A stretch of DNA of 53,323 nt from Phycisphaerae bacterium (GCA_018052735.1 JAGPMT010000017.1:1-53323), one strand, 5' to 3'. Positions 16,227 to 25,942 are shown, numbered from the stretch's first letter. Program-made: numbers and translations. Notes: generated by a model from the letters alone, not told the origin.

Positions 16227-18221
16227 TCAATCTGCCCAATCATGCAGGCCGACAATGTCAATCCGGCATTTGGGAATAGCATCCAAGAACTGCCGGCCGT
16301 AGGATTTGCGGACAATGCGGCTGTCCAGCACAACAACCATGCCCGTATCCTGCCGGGTACGAATGAGCCGTCCAAAGCCCTGCTTGAACTTGATTACAGC
16401 CATTGGAAGCTGATAGGCAAAAAAAGGATTTTCGCCTCGCTGCTTAAGCATGTCGATGCGTCCGGCAATCAGCGGGTGGTTCGGCACAGCAAACGGCAGT
16501 TTGACAATAATGACGTTGGACAGACTTTCCCCCGGCACATCCACCCCCTGCCAGAAGCTGTCGGTACCGAACAGCACGCTGCGGGATCCCTGCTTAAAAC
16601 GTGCCAGCATTCGCGCTCGGTCGAGGGTGCCGCCCTGTACCAGCAGCTCCATTTTCTGCTCAGTCATCCAGTCCCGCAGCCGATTGGCCGTTTCGGTCAG
16701 CATTGAGTAGCTGGTAAACAGCACGAACGCACGGCCGCCGCTTTTGAGCAGATATTTTTTTATCGCCTCACAGGCCGGCTCCAAAAAAGCCTCTTCATTG
16801 GGATCGGGTAAATCGGCCTCAATAAACAGCCGCACCTGCCGCTGGTAATCAAAAGGTGAACCGACCTGCAGGGCTTTGTAGGTATCAAGGCCAATGCGGT
16901 CGGCAAAAAATGCAAAGCCCTCTTCATCTCTTCCCTCAGGCGCACAGCTTAGGGTAGCACTGGTCAGCACAACCGATTTGTAGGCATCAAACAGACAGCG
17001 CTTGATATACGGGCCTGCATCCAGAGGAGCGCTGCGCAGGTGGATTTTGGTGCGTCGGTTCTGCTCGATTTCCACCCAATAGACGCAGCCTTCCCGGCGC
17101 TGTCCGACAAAATCTTTCAAATCCGTTTCCAAACCGTTGAGCTGGTCGCCGAAACGTGTCAGCTCATATTGCTGGTCTTCATCTCGGCTCTGTTTTGCCA
17201 GATTGGCCAGAGCAAGCCGCAGGGTCCGAAGGGAAGGACTCAGGTTGTCCTCTACAAATTCCGGCTGACAGCGTGCGGCGCTGTCCTGACCGCTGTGAGC
17301 ATACCAAGCCTGCACCTGCCCGAAAAAGAGCCGGGCCGCCCGACGGCAGGCCTGCACCGCGGTGCGGGCCTGACTGCCCTCTTTGGCATAAGCCAGCAGC
17401 CCTTTGCGCTTACGGTGATGATAAAGCCGGTCCAGCAAACTAACAACGGCATATTGACTGATGCGGATGCCGAAGTACTCTTCGGCAACATGCTCAAGAT
17501 TGTGGGCTTCGTCAACCACGACATAGGTATACTCCGGAAGAATCCCGACGCCGGCTTCTTTGAGGGCTAAATCACTGAACAGGAGTGCATGGTTGGCCAC
17601 AATAATATCGGCCGTTTCCAATGTGCGCCGGGCACGCCAATAAAAACATTTGGAAAAGTAGAAGCACTTGCGTCCTCGGCAGTTTCCATGTTCGCTCTGA
17701 ACCAACTGCCAGACATCAGCCGAAGGAGCAGAGGGAAGGTCTGACAGCGAACCGTCGGAGGTTTCTGCTGCCCAAGCAGCCAAGGCTGCCAATTGAGCAG
17801 TATCATCAAACAGGGTCTGCTGGTGTCTGAGGGCATACTCCAGCCGCCGCCTGCAAAGATAATGACCGCGGCCTTTGGCTAATCGGGCGGTAAAACTGCC
17901 GGGTATAATTTCTTCCAGAAAGGGTATATCTTTTTCAATAAGCTGCTGCTGAAGGTTGAGTGTATAGGTGCTGATAAGCACTTTGCCAGTCTGGCGAACA
18001 GCCTGATCAATGGCGGCGGCCAGATAAGCAAAGCTCTTGCCCACTCCCGTACCGGCTTCAGCGGCCAGATGAAAACCCTCGCGCATGGCCTGCTGAATTC
18101 GGCGTGCCATTGTCACCTGCTGGGGGCGTGACTCAAAAGCCGGCCATTGACGGGCTATCAGACCGTCAGGACCCAGCAGTGCATCGGCATCCAAACCATC
18201 CTGTGGCGCAAAAGCAATCAC
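16227..18221 (-). CDS. dinG: DinG/XPD-family ATP-dependent DNA helicase
   Basis: 664 residues, superfamily 2 helicase with an Fe-S domain, 5'-3' polarity in this family, acting on R-loops, D-loops or damaged DNA. Motif I AEAGTGVGKS is at residues 54-63. The Fe-S cysteines are visible as YLCRRRLEYAL and GNCRGRKCFYFSKCFYW. Motif II is VVVDEAHNLE (DEAH), motif III-like LTSATLS, and motif VI QGFGRLIRTRQDTG near residue 635. The GTG at 18221 is chosen because GGAGG lies 6-10 bases upstream. The gap to the preceding gene is 19 bases, so it is the last gene of the dxs operon. Confidence 0.92.
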   Translation of the reverse strand: MIAFAPQDGLDADALLGPDGLIARQWPAFESRPQQVTMARRIQQAMREGFHLAAEAGTGVGKSFAYLAAAIDQAVRQTGKVLISTYTLNLQQQLIEKDIPFLEEIIPGSFTARLAKGRGHYLCRRRLEYALRHQQTLFDDTAQLAALAAWAAETSDGSLSDLPSAPSADVWQLVQSEHGNCRGRKCFYFSKCFYWRARRTLETADIIVANHALLFSDLALKEAGVGILPEYTYVVVDEAHNLEHVAEEYFGIRISQYAVVSLLDRLYHHRKRKGLLAYAKEGSQARTAVQACRRAARLFFGQVQAWYAHSGQDSAARCQPEFVEDNLSPSLRTLRLALANLAKQSRDEDQQYELTRFGDQLNGLETDLKDFVGQRREGCVYWVEIEQNRRTKIHLRSAPLDAGPYIKRCLFDAYKSVVLTSATLSCAPEGRDEEGFAFFADRIGLDTYKALQVGSPFDYQRQVRLFIEADLPDPNEEAFLEPACEAIKKYLLKSGGRAFVLFTSYSMLTETANRLRDWMTEQKMELLVQGGTLDRARMLARFKQGSRSVLFGTDSFWQGVDVPGESLSNVIIVKLPFAVPNHPLIAGRIDMLKQRGENPFFAYQLPMAVIKFKQGFGRLIRTRQDTGMVVVLDSRIVRKSYGRQFLDAIPKCRIDIVGLHDWAD

Positions 18222-18240
18222 CGCCGCCTCCGTATTTTAC

Positions 18241-19659
18241 TCACGGCTGGCCGGCCGATTCATTTGGGAGGATAAGCTTCTTTAATACCGCTGTCGCTGA
18301 ACTTTCAGCCATTGTATCAGCAGCAATACGAATAGCCCCGGCGGCCTGCTGCAGTTTGCCGTCCAGCCAATAGACATAGGCCATCAGCATCGCCAATTCG
18401 CCAGAGCCGCTGCGCTGCTGCCAGCTGGTCAGCTCGGTCAGACGGCTTTCATATACATCACGCCCGCCAGTAATTGCCGGCAAGTCATAATGGCGGCTGG
18501 CCGTTGTCGCATCCAATTCTATTGCGCGGCTTAAATAATAGGCACTGCTCATATATTCGCCGGCAGCAAACAGTGAAAACGCCTGTCCCAGATAAGCCCG
18601 GGCATCCGCGGGCTTCCATACAGCCGCCAGTGCAAATGTATCGGCGGCCTTATAGAATTGCCCCTGCGACAGAAATGTCTCAGCTGTTTTGATATACCCG
18701 TCAAATTTTGCCTGTGCCAACGACTCAAATGTTTTATGCTCGCCTAAAAGCGCCCGGCCTTCGTCTGGATTTATCGATTTCAGCGCCGCCTCAAGGTCCC
18801 GATTGACTTTGCTGCTGATTTCATCGAGCACTTGCCGAGCAGCAGATTCAGGGCGCTCATCCGCCGTGACTTGGTCGGCGGTTTCAGGCTGCTGTTCAGG
18901 AGTTTTTGCTTCTTCTTTGGACTTATTCTGCGGTTCGGTTTTCTGTGCCGCATCTTTGAGCACCTGAATTTCCTGCGGTGTTAGGGTTTGATCAAAGATG
19001 CTTTTGAATTTGTAGGGTTCCTGCTGTCGCTGTGCGGCATCAAGGTCAGCGGCCTTTTCCAGTTCGGCCTGCCGGCTAAGCAGCAGTTCCAACTCCTGAT
19101 TGTTGGATGACAGCGGCCGCGGGCGGAAAGGTGTCTGCATCGGCAAGGATTCAAGGGGTACAAGATTGTCCGACATCTGGCGCGCCAGTGACGGCGGGGC
19201 AAAAGACGCGATGCCAGTTTGTCTTTGAAACGATGAAACCGCCCTCTGGGGGTCATAATAGCTGGCTATGCGGCCGGGATTGCGGTCGGCTATCGTCGGC
19301 TCAGCCGAGCGCCTCAAAAAGTCGCTGACAGAACTGGCGCCCCGATCAGAGGCATAGGCACCGCTGTAATAGCTGGAGCCATAGGGGACAAAGCCGCGGA
19401 AATACTTCATACCTGCCACATTGCCTGTAACAATATCGTTGCCGCTGGTTTCGTAAGGAGCATTGGGACGTGTAACAAACCGCTGCGGCTGACCGGCACT
19501 GGGGGGATTGGTGCGTGCCCGAAAAGACGGGCTTGGTGCATTGGGATTGGCCACATTGGGATTATCTGAAGCCAAACATAGAGTCGAAAGACAAAACAGA
19601 ATACAGACAACTATGCAATGACCCGCTGTGTGTTTCATATGGCACTTTCTTTTGAACAT
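18241..19659 (-). CDS. Exported TPR-like repeat protein of unknown function
   Basis: 472 residues. Signal peptide at the N-terminus (HCIVVCILFCLSTLCLAS). Residues 30-200 are low-complexity, rich in Pro, Ser, Asn, Arg and aromatic residues (PNVANPNAPSPSFRAR and similar). A charged Gln/Glu/Lys segment follows (about 200-290), then TPR-type helical repeats (about 320-455; FLSQGQFYKAADTFALAAVW, YLGQAFSLFAAGEYMSSAYYLSRAIEL). Probably a periplasmic or outer-membrane scaffold. The ATG at 19659 has a GAGGG ribosome site; a second ATG at 19638 is possible. 29 bases after nadK and 19 before the helicase, so part of that operon. Function not known. Confidence 0.8.
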   Translation of the reverse strand: MFKRKCHMKHTAGHCIVVCILFCLSTLCLASDNPNVANPNAPSPSFRARTNPPSAGQPQRFVTRPNAPYETSGNDIVTGNVAGMKYFRGFVPYGSSYYSGAYASDRGASSVSDFLRRSAEPTIADRNPGRIASYYDPQRAVSSFQRQTGIASFAPPSLARQMSDNLVPLESLPMQTPFRPRPLSSNNQELELLLSRQAELEKAADLDAAQRQQEPYKFKSIFDQTLTPQEIQVLKDAAQKTEPQNKSKEEAKTPEQQPETADQVTADERPESAARQVLDEISSKVNRDLEAALKSINPDEGRALLGEHKTFESLAQAKFDGYIKTAETFLSQGQFYKAADTFALAAVWKPADARAYLGQAFSLFAAGEYMSSAYYLSRAIELDATTASRHYDLPAITGGRDVYESRLTELTSWQQRSGSGELAMLMAYVYWLDGKLQQAAGAIRIAADTMAESSATAVLKKLILPNESAGQP

Positions 19660-19688
19660 ATCAAACCCTCTTTTATAATTTCAACAAA

Positions 19689-20555
19689 TTAGGATAGTTT
19701 ATCAGATGTCTCACTGTATCGGGGTTTTTCTGCCCAGTTGAGTTTGCTTGCCAGTGTTTCCCATTGGGTCCGCCGCGGATTGTTGACTACGCGGAATTGT
19801 CCGGGGTGCTTTTGGAGCAGTACCGCCTGCCCCACAGACAACTTGCGCTGCACCTGACCATCCAACAGCAAAGTTGTCTGTTCATTGAGCCGCATAGGCA
19901 CAATTCGGACTTGATTTTCAGCATTGATGACTATCGGCCGAAAACTTAACGAATGCGGACAGATCGGGGTAATCACTACTGCCGCCAGATTGGCTGACAG
20001 AATCGGTCCGCCCGCTGACAGATTATACGCCGTCGTGCCGGTAGGCGTTGAAACGATTACACCGTCGCCGATGCACAACGCAAGTTTCTGCCCCTGGACG
20101 GATAATTCCAGCTCTATCATATTAAACGGCGGACCTGCTGTAATCACAGCATCATTCACAGCGGTGGATTCAAAAACCGGCTGACCCTGCTGGAGCACTT
20201 GGCAATGCAGAATCATTCGTTTTTCAATGAGCGCCTGACCCATTAAAATACGTTCAAAATCACGCTGGAGTTCTTCGATGCTGAATTCGGCCAGAAAGCC
20301 CAATTTGCCAACATTAACTCCAATGACCGGTACACCGGTTTGACAAAGCTGACGAGCTGCACCCAGAATTGTCCCGTCACCCCCGAAAACAACCGCAAAA
20401 TCTGCCTGCTGGAGAGTCTCCAACGGACAGACGCTTTCCAAACAATTCGACAAGACTATTATCTTCCCGCCGGCAAAGGCAGTAAAGCGTTCCATCGCCT
20501 CTACCGCATGCGGTCGGCTCGGGTCAGCAAACAAGATAAATTTCGGCTTTTTCAT
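19689..20555 (-). CDS. nadK: NAD kinase (NadK)
   Basis: Phosphorylates NAD to NADP in the cytoplasm. 288 residues, normal length. Seen: FGGDGTILGAAR (GGDGT, about 58-69), NVGKLGFLAEF (about 80-90), STAVNDAVI (NE/D motif, about 128-136) and GDGVIVSTPTGTTAYNLSAG (about 164-183), the conserved glycine-rich catalytic core. No good ribosome site precedes the ATG at 20555, but the upstream lyase gene ends only 14 bases away, so translation may be coupled. NadK next to dxs (here with a gene between) is a common bacterial neighbourhood. Confidence 0.95.
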   Translation of the reverse strand: MKKPKFILFADPSRPHAVEAMERFTAFAGGKIIVLSNCLESVCPLETLQQADFAVVFGGDGTILGAARQLCQTGVPVIGVNVGKLGFLAEFSIEELQRDFERILMGQALIEKRMILHCQVLQQGQPVFESTAVNDAVITAGPPFNMIELELSVQGQKLALCIGDGVIVSTPTGTTAYNLSAGGPILSANLAAVVITPICPHSLSFRPIVINAENQVRIVPMRLNEQTTLLLDGQVQRKLSVGQAVLLQKHPGQFRVVNNPRRTQWETLASKLNWAEKPRYSETSDKLS

Positions 20556-20569
20556 AGGGATTTTAATAT

Positions 20570-22486
20570 CTATAATTTCGGCGAAATCCGCATTGATATT
20601 TTCCCAATTTTGACTGGATCGGCAAATTGTATTGCTATCCGCCGGAAATCACCACGCGTGGATTTTACTACTTCATCGCTGATTTTAATATTATTATCGG
20701 TGTTTTCGAGCTGGACTTCCAGAGTCCTGTTTTTGGAGGTAATCTCCAGCCGGTCTGAACCTGTCTGTTTACAGATGCCATAAGTAATCAAAGCAATCTC
20801 ATATGTGTTGGAATCTGTCAATGCAAACTCGTCGATTACCTCCAGTGATTCTATGGGGCTTCTATGATAGATGAAGGTACGTTGAAGTTTTTTTAGCCCC
20901 TGAACCGGATAAGCACTGGCAAGATCCATTACAACCGTATCGGTCGTTTCATTAAAGTCCGTATGGAGAATTTTGGCTTCAGCATCCCTGCCGGCGATTT
21001 GCTCTTGTCCGCCGATCCGCGGTACAGAATGGCCATACGAACGGAGTTTGGGTATCGTGTAACGGTCTTTGCCGAATGTGGTACGGGTATATTCTACAGA
21101 ACCCGGATCCACAATAACCGGCTGATCACCCACCACTACGATAAAGGAACCTAAATCATTGTGGTTATGATGTTCAGCATTATGGCCGCCCTTAAATACG
21201 GCAGCCAAAGAGCCGCTATTGGATGGGCGGCAAAGTAGCACCCCTGCATCCGCAAACCAAGTTCGGGGGCCGCCGTTATCGGGCATAAACGGCGGAGTCA
21301 AAACCGGACGGTTCAAATCCATTCGGCAAAACATCAGAAATTCCACCAGCGAACGGTTTGACGCCGCCGGTCGGATAACAGGCCAGCGTGCATCGCCCAG
21401 TCCCAGCCGAGCATTGACATAGCCCATCCACTCTGCCTGAGGCCGAATATTTACGCTGCAGTCGGCTATTGCCGGATATACGCCATTGACAATTTCAATG
21501 CGGAATGGATACATCGCAGCAGCCAGCCCCTTAGGATTGCTGAACAGGTCTATCTGGCCCTTCGTGGCTGAATAAATCGCCTCGCTCAGGACAATATACT
21601 GTCCATATCCGTAATTCCAGTAGCCCAGTCCTTCCGAGCAGTATCCATCCGGCGTAAAACCCTGATAATAATAATCCATATAATGAATTGCCCGCTCAAT
21701 AAACAAGGCACGGTCGAATTTTTCCGGCAGCAGTGTTATAGCCGCTCCTACTACGCCGGAATGACAGACCGGATTCCAATTATGGGTAGCTGTTTTCCAC
21801 CAGCAGCTGCGTTGGCCTTCAAAAATATCTCGGCAATAGGGAGCAAAAATCCGTTCATGGAGTTGTGTGCGGGTTTTCTCGACCAGCTGCGGATTGATTT
21901 TGCTGCCCAGCAGATACAGACACAGCGCAAAGTTGTGTGCATCATGAGCAGCTTTTAGGTCAATAGTGATAGCACGCTGATAAAAATTATCCAGATTGCC
22001 GTCATGAGCAGGATATACCCACGAGCGGAAGCTCACGCAGGAGTTTAGCACCTCCTCCAGCGATCCGATAAAACGTCCTTTGTTTTCGATGCACTCAGCC
22101 AGACACAGCGCTGCCAGCCGGTCTTGGCGTGCAAATATTACATCTTCTGCAGCAGAACGGTTGCCGTTTTGGGAATACATCAAATACAATTCATCCGTTA
22201 GCAAAGGCATCGGCCGCTGGATAAGCGATTCTGCCTTGCGGAGAATATTCTGTCCGGCTTCAGTATTGCCCAGCTGCTCCCAGAAATCCCGCTTTTCGAC
22301 CGGCATGCCAAATCCCTGCGGGTGGTTTTCCAGCAATGCAGCAATTGCTTCAATCCGCTGGCGCGCTTCCGCCGTTAATTTGGCTGCGGACGCTTCGGTA
22401 TAATATAACGGCTGACAATAGCCGGCCGTACTGATTACTCCCCATAATACAGCCCTTAAAATATTTTGGAGTTTTTGGGGAAGCAT
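20570..22486 (-). CDS. Exported heparinase II/III-like polysaccharide lyase
   Basis: 638 residues. N-terminal hydrophobic signal (LRAVLWGVISTAGYCQ). An (alpha/alpha)-toroid region covers about 60-390, with THNWNPVCHSGVVGAA, HYMDYYYQGFTPDGYCSEG and GYWNYGYGQY. The C-terminal beta-sandwich begins near residue 410 with GGHNAEHHNHNDLGSF and VIVDPGSVEYTR, the heparinase II/III signature. Family members cleave uronic-acid-containing glycans (alginate, heparan, related) by beta-elimination; substrate cannot be fixed here. AGGAGG ribosome site 7-12 bases before the ATG. Oddly placed between dxs and nadK (23 and 14 bases), inside a housekeeping operon. Confidence 0.88.
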   Translation of the reverse strand: MLPQKLQNILRAVLWGVISTAGYCQPLYYTEASAAKLTAEARQRIEAIAALLENHPQGFGMPVEKRDFWEQLGNTEAGQNILRKAESLIQRPMPLLTDELYLMYSQNGNRSAAEDVIFARQDRLAALCLAECIENKGRFIGSLEEVLNSCVSFRSWVYPAHDGNLDNFYQRAITIDLKAAHDAHNFALCLYLLGSKINPQLVEKTRTQLHERIFAPYCRDIFEGQRSCWWKTATHNWNPVCHSGVVGAAITLLPEKFDRALFIERAIHYMDYYYQGFTPDGYCSEGLGYWNYGYGQYIVLSEAIYSATKGQIDLFSNPKGLAAAMYPFRIEIVNGVYPAIADCSVNIRPQAEWMGYVNARLGLGDARWPVIRPAASNRSLVEFLMFCRMDLNRPVLTPPFMPDNGGPRTWFADAGVLLCRPSNSGSLAAVFKGGHNAEHHNHNDLGSFIVVVGDQPVIVDPGSVEYTRTTFGKDRYTIPKLRSYGHSVPRIGGQEQIAGRDAEAKILHTDFNETTDTVVMDLASAYPVQGLKKLQRTFIYHRSPIESLEVIDEFALTDSNTYEIALITYGICKQTGSDRLEITSKNRTLEVQLENTDNNIKISDEVVKSTRGDFRRIAIQFADPVKIGKISMRISPKL

Positions 22487-22509
22487 TGATTATCCTCCTC
22501 TTCCGCTAC

Positions 22510-24426
22510 TTAAATACTTGTTTCTGCTGTTTTGGCGGCAGAACCGGATAGTGTCAATATAGTTCGTGCCAGCTGGGCAGCAGTCAGCCCCATCCACTCA
22601 AGCTGCCGGCGGCGCGATGCAACCGGCAGAAAACCGTCAGGAGCCCCCAGCAGGATGGCTTTGCCGACGGCCTGCCGGATTGGGCTGTTGTCCCCTGCTG
22701 TTTGCAACATCCGCTCAATTACCGCCGAACCAAAACCGCAGGCCCTATTGCTGTCTTCGGCAAAAATGACTGTCTTACCCTGTTCAAACCACACTTCCAG
22801 TGAGGAATCGATCGGCTTAGCAAAGCGGGCGTTAACCACCGTAATAGAAAGCCCTTCTTTCTCCAGCATATCGGCCGCCTGCAGCGCCTCCTGAAGAATA
22901 GGCCCCAGCGTTACCACTACAAAATCTGAATCCCCCTGACGGACAACGGCGGATTTGCCGACTTGGTATGGAGCGTTGTTTTCAGGAATAGACTGCACCG
23001 CATCCCGCGGGTAGCGAACCGCAAACGGTCCATTTCCCGCAACGGCCGCTTGCAGCGCTGCTTTCAGCTCCATCTCATCGGCCGGAGCCGCCACAGTCAG
23101 ATTCGGCAGCATTCGCAGACAGCCGACATCCAGAAAACCGTGATGCGTTGGGCCGTCGCTGCCGACTGCACCGGCACGGTCCACGCAGAAGATGACCGGG
23201 AGATTCTGCAGGGAGGCCTCCTGAAAAATCTGGTCGAAACTGCGCTGCAGAAATGTCGAATAGATGCACACCACCGGCCTCAAGCCCTGCTTGGCCAGTC
23301 CGGCTGCAATATCAACTGCCGCACTTTCGGCTATGCCTACATCATAATAGCGCTGGGGAAATTTCTCCCGAAACGGCACTAATCCGGTCCCATCAGGCAT
23401 AGCAGCCGTAATGGCCACGATTCTCCTGTCGCCAGCGGCCATTTCAACCAGAGCTTCACCAAAGGCCGAAGTAAAGGTTCGCTGCTCGCTTTCGGCCTGA
23501 CTGCCGCTGCCGTTGACCTCAAAAGGACCCGTGCTGTGGTATTTTCTCGGATTGTCGTCGGCGGGCAGATATCCTTTGCCCTTGCGGGTATAGACATGGA
23601 GTATGGCCGGAGTATTCAGCTCCGACAAGGCCTCAAATAAATCAATCAGCGAACCGATGTCGTGTCCATCCACCGGACCAAAATAAGCAATATTCATGCT
23701 CTCAAACAGCCGGCTGGGCGTATTGGCCATGCGCAGCGTTTTTTTAAGATTTTCCAAGGCCTCTTCCATCGGCCGGCCAACCAGCGGCAGATGTTCGAGT
23801 ATGCGATTGGTCGTTTTACGGATATCTTCATAGGTATGGCTTAGCCGCACGCGCGATAAAAATGCCGCCATTGCTCCTTGGGTTACATCAATAGCCATCG
23901 AATTATCGTTAAGGACTATCAGCATCTGCCGTTTGACCAGCGATACATTATTGAGCGCCTCAAACGAAAGTCCATTGACAATACTTGCATCGCCGACCAA
24001 GGCAACAATTTTTTCATCGGTTCCGTTGTGCATTGCCCCCAGTGCCATCCCGAGGGCTGTGGCAATAGATGTGCCGGCATGGCCGACACTGAAGACATCA
24101 TACTCGCTCTCCTCAGGGCTGGGAAAACCGGACAATCCATTTTCCTGACGAAGCCGACCGAATAACTCTTTGCGGCCAGTTAGAATCTTATGGGCATAGC
24201 ATTGATGGCCTACATCCCACAGCAGCCGGTCGCGGCGGAAGTTAAATACCCGATGCATTGCAATGGTCAGATCCACAATACCCAAGTTGCTGGCCAGATG
24301 GCCGCCGGTCTGACTGACTGTTTGGGTTATCAGTTCGCGGATTTCAGCGGCCAAATGATTTAATTGTTCCATTGATAAGCGGCGCAAATCCTGCGGCCCT
24401 TGGATTGTCTCAAGCAGTGTACTCAT
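22510..24426 (-). CDS. dxs: 1-deoxy-D-xylulose-5-phosphate synthase
   Basis: Thiamine diphosphate enzyme making DXP from pyruvate and glyceraldehyde-3-phosphate, first step of the MEP isoprenoid route. 638 residues, usual length. Visible: LASNLGIVDLTIAMHRVF, WDVGHQCYAHKILTGR, SVGHAGTSI, ThDP/Mg motif GDASIVNGLSFEALNN ... NDNSMAI, then the transketolase middle domain (DVGIAESAAVDIAAGLA, FCVDRAGAVGSDGPTHHG) and C-terminal domain. GAGG precedes the ATG at 24426. First gene of a run continuing to the helicase at 16227. Confidence 0.97.
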   Translation of the reverse strand: MSTLLETIQGPQDLRRLSMEQLNHLAAEIRELITQTVSQTGGHLASNLGIVDLTIAMHRVFNFRRDRLLWDVGHQCYAHKILTGRKELFGRLRQENGLSGFPSPEESEYDVFSVGHAGTSIATALGMALGAMHNGTDEKIVALVGDASIVNGLSFEALNNVSLVKRQMLIVLNDNSMAIDVTQGAMAAFLSRVRLSHTYEDIRKTTNRILEHLPLVGRPMEEALENLKKTLRMANTPSRLFESMNIAYFGPVDGHDIGSLIDLFEALSELNTPAILHVYTRKGKGYLPADDNPRKYHSTGPFEVNGSGSQAESEQRTFTSAFGEALVEMAAGDRRIVAITAAMPDGTGLVPFREKFPQRYYDVGIAESAAVDIAAGLAKQGLRPVVCIYSTFLQRSFDQIFQEASLQNLPVIFCVDRAGAVGSDGPTHHGFLDVGCLRMLPNLTVAAPADEMELKAALQAAVAGNGPFAVRYPRDAVQSIPENNAPYQVGKSAVVRQGDSDFVVVTLGPILQEALQAADMLEKEGLSITVVNARFAKPIDSSLEVWFEQGKTVIFAEDSNRACGFGSAVIERMLQTAGDNSPIRQAVGKAILLGAPDGFLPVASRRRQLEWMGLTAAQLARTILTLSGSAAKTAETSI

Positions 24427-24472
24427 CCAACCTCAAATTCAGGACAATATCGTTCGTCAAACAAAACAATGT

Positions 24473-24501
24473 ATTATAATGCTTTTAAGAAAACTTTTCA
24501 A
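24473..24501 (-). promoter_or_regulatory. Candidate sigma-70 promoter of the dxs operon
   Basis: On the - strand: TTGAAA (24501-24496), a 17-base spacer and TATAAT (24478-24473). Transcription would start near 24466, about 40 bases before the dxs ATG. It is back-to-back with the pfp promoter in the same gap. Confidence 0.7.
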
Positions 24502-24567
24502 ACATCTTATATTACAGCATCGAAGGATTAATTTTGAATACTGCATCTCCAAAATCAAGGTTTGGCC

Positions 24568-24595
24568 TTGCAAAAAAGGGACTGTTGTGTATAAT
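24568..24595 (+). promoter_or_regulatory. Candidate sigma-70 promoter of pfp
   Basis: TTGCAA (24568-24573), a 16-base spacer and TATAAT (24590-24595). The start would be near 24602, leaving a leader of about 50 bases to the ATG at 24655, with AGAAAGG as ribosome site. Confidence 0.6.
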
Positions 24596-24654
24596 TTCCT
24601 GCCCAATGGTATTAAAACAGTAAACAGAAACTACCTTATAAGAAAGGTTTTATC

Positions 24655-25851
24655 ATGGCCAATGCAGTTGTCAGTCAATCGGGGGGGCCAACGGGTGTTA
24701 TTAATGCCTCGCTGGTAGGCGTCATCGAAGAAGCTGCCAAACACAAGGAAATTGATCGTCTATACGGCGGCTTGCACGCTGTAGCGGGGATTGTTAAAGA
24801 GCAGTTTATCGACCTTAAAAAACTATCGGTTGATACGCTGGAGAAAGTTGCCGCTTCGCCCTCGTCTGCTTTGGGTTCCAGCAGGGATAAGCCCGATGCG
24901 GCCTATTGTGAAAAGATATTAAATGTATTCAAGAAAAGAGATGTCCGTTATTTCTATTATATCGGTGGCAATGACTCGGCTAATACATGCTACATTATTA
25001 ATACGATGGCCGAAAAGACCGGTTATGATCTAAAGGCCTTCCATGTTCCTAAAACAGTAGATAATGACCTGCTGGTAACCGACCATTGCCCAGGGTATGG
25101 AACAGCGGCCAAATTTGTGGCTTGTGCTTTGATGGGCGATGACTTGGACAACCGCGCTCTTCCTGGCGTTAAAATTGATGTTATTATGGGACGGCATGCC
25201 GGTTTTTTGACAGCAGCAGCAGTCCTTGCCAAGCAGCGTGAAGATGATGGGCCGCATTTGATTTATATTCCAGAGCGGCCCGTCACCATGGATAAATTTT
25301 TAGCGGATGTGGATGCTGTTTATAAGAAACTGGGCCGCTGTGTGGTAGCAGTCAGTGAAGGCATCTGCGACCATGACCATATAACATGGGCAGAAAAGCT
25401 TGCCCAAAATGCCGAACGGGACGCTCACGGCAATGTTCAGCTTTCCGGCACAGGGGCCCTTGCCGACTTCTTGGCCGCCCAAATCAAGGGCAAGCTCAAA
25501 ATTAAGCGCGTTCGGGCAGACACCTTTGGTTATCTGCAGCGCAGTTTTGCCGGACTTCAGTCAGAGACCGATGTCAAGGAAGCCCGTGCGTGCGGTCGAA
25601 TGGCTGTGCTGTATTCGCTGAAGGAAGACAACGGTTCGGTGGCCATGAAACGCACGGGAAATGGAGCCAAATACGGCGTGGAATATTTCCGAACTGAGTT
25701 GTCCAGCGTGGCCGAAAAAACCAAATCTCTGCCAGATGCTTATATCAATGCCGACGGCAACGGAATGACAGAGGCCTTTGTTGAATATGCGATGCCGCTG
25801 GCAGGAACTCTGCCTCAGACAGAATATCTGGGGAATTATCCCCTTGTTTGA
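24655..25851 (+). CDS. pfp: 6-phosphofructokinase, probably PPi-dependent
   Basis: 398 residues, phosphofructokinase superfamily: interconverts fructose-6-phosphate and fructose-1,6-bisphosphate. Seen: N-terminal VSQSGGPTGVINASL (phosphate donor site), YIGGNDSANT (residues 102-111), VPKTVDNDLL (131-140) and MGRHAGFLTAAA. In the ATP enzyme these sites read G-G-D-G-S and P-G-T-I-D-N-D. Here the donor-site Gly is replaced by Asp107 and the Gly before T-x-D-N-D by Lys133, the known signature of pyrophosphate-using enzymes. The reaction would then be reversible and could serve gluconeogenesis too. Single-gene transcript with its own promoter and terminator. Confidence 0.92.
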   Translation: MANAVVSQSGGPTGVINASLVGVIEEAAKHKEIDRLYGGLHAVAGIVKEQFIDLKKLSVDTLEKVAASPSSALGSSRDKPDAAYCEKILNVFKKRDVRYFYYIGGNDSANTCYIINTMAEKTGYDLKAFHVPKTVDNDLLVTDHCPGYGTAAKFVACALMGDDLDNRALPGVKIDVIMGRHAGFLTAAAVLAKQREDDGPHLIYIPERPVTMDKFLADVDAVYKKLGRCVVAVSEGICDHDHITWAEKLAQNAERDAHGNVQLSGTGALADFLAAQIKGKLKIKRVRADTFGYLQRSFAGLQSETDVKEARACGRMAVLYSLKEDNGSVAMKRTGNGAKYGVEYFRTELSSVAEKTKSLPDAYINADGNGMTEAFVEYAMPLAGTLPQTEYLGNYPLV

Positions 25852-25907
25852 AAAGTGCCGGTGGTATTAAACTGGCAGACTAAAAAATTATGCGGGATTG
25901 CTTCAAA

Positions 25908-25942
25908 AACCCGCCGGAAATCAATAACCGGCAGGTTTTTTT
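25908..25942. terminator. Bidirectional terminator between pfp and the pil operon
   Basis: AACC-C-GCCGG (25908-25917) pairs with CCGGC-A-GGTT (25928-25937) with one internal mismatch. Seven T (25936-25942) follow on the + strand and five T (25909-25905) on the - strand. It lies between convergent stops at 25851 (pfp) and 25941 (last pil gene), so it can serve both. Confidence 0.85.
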
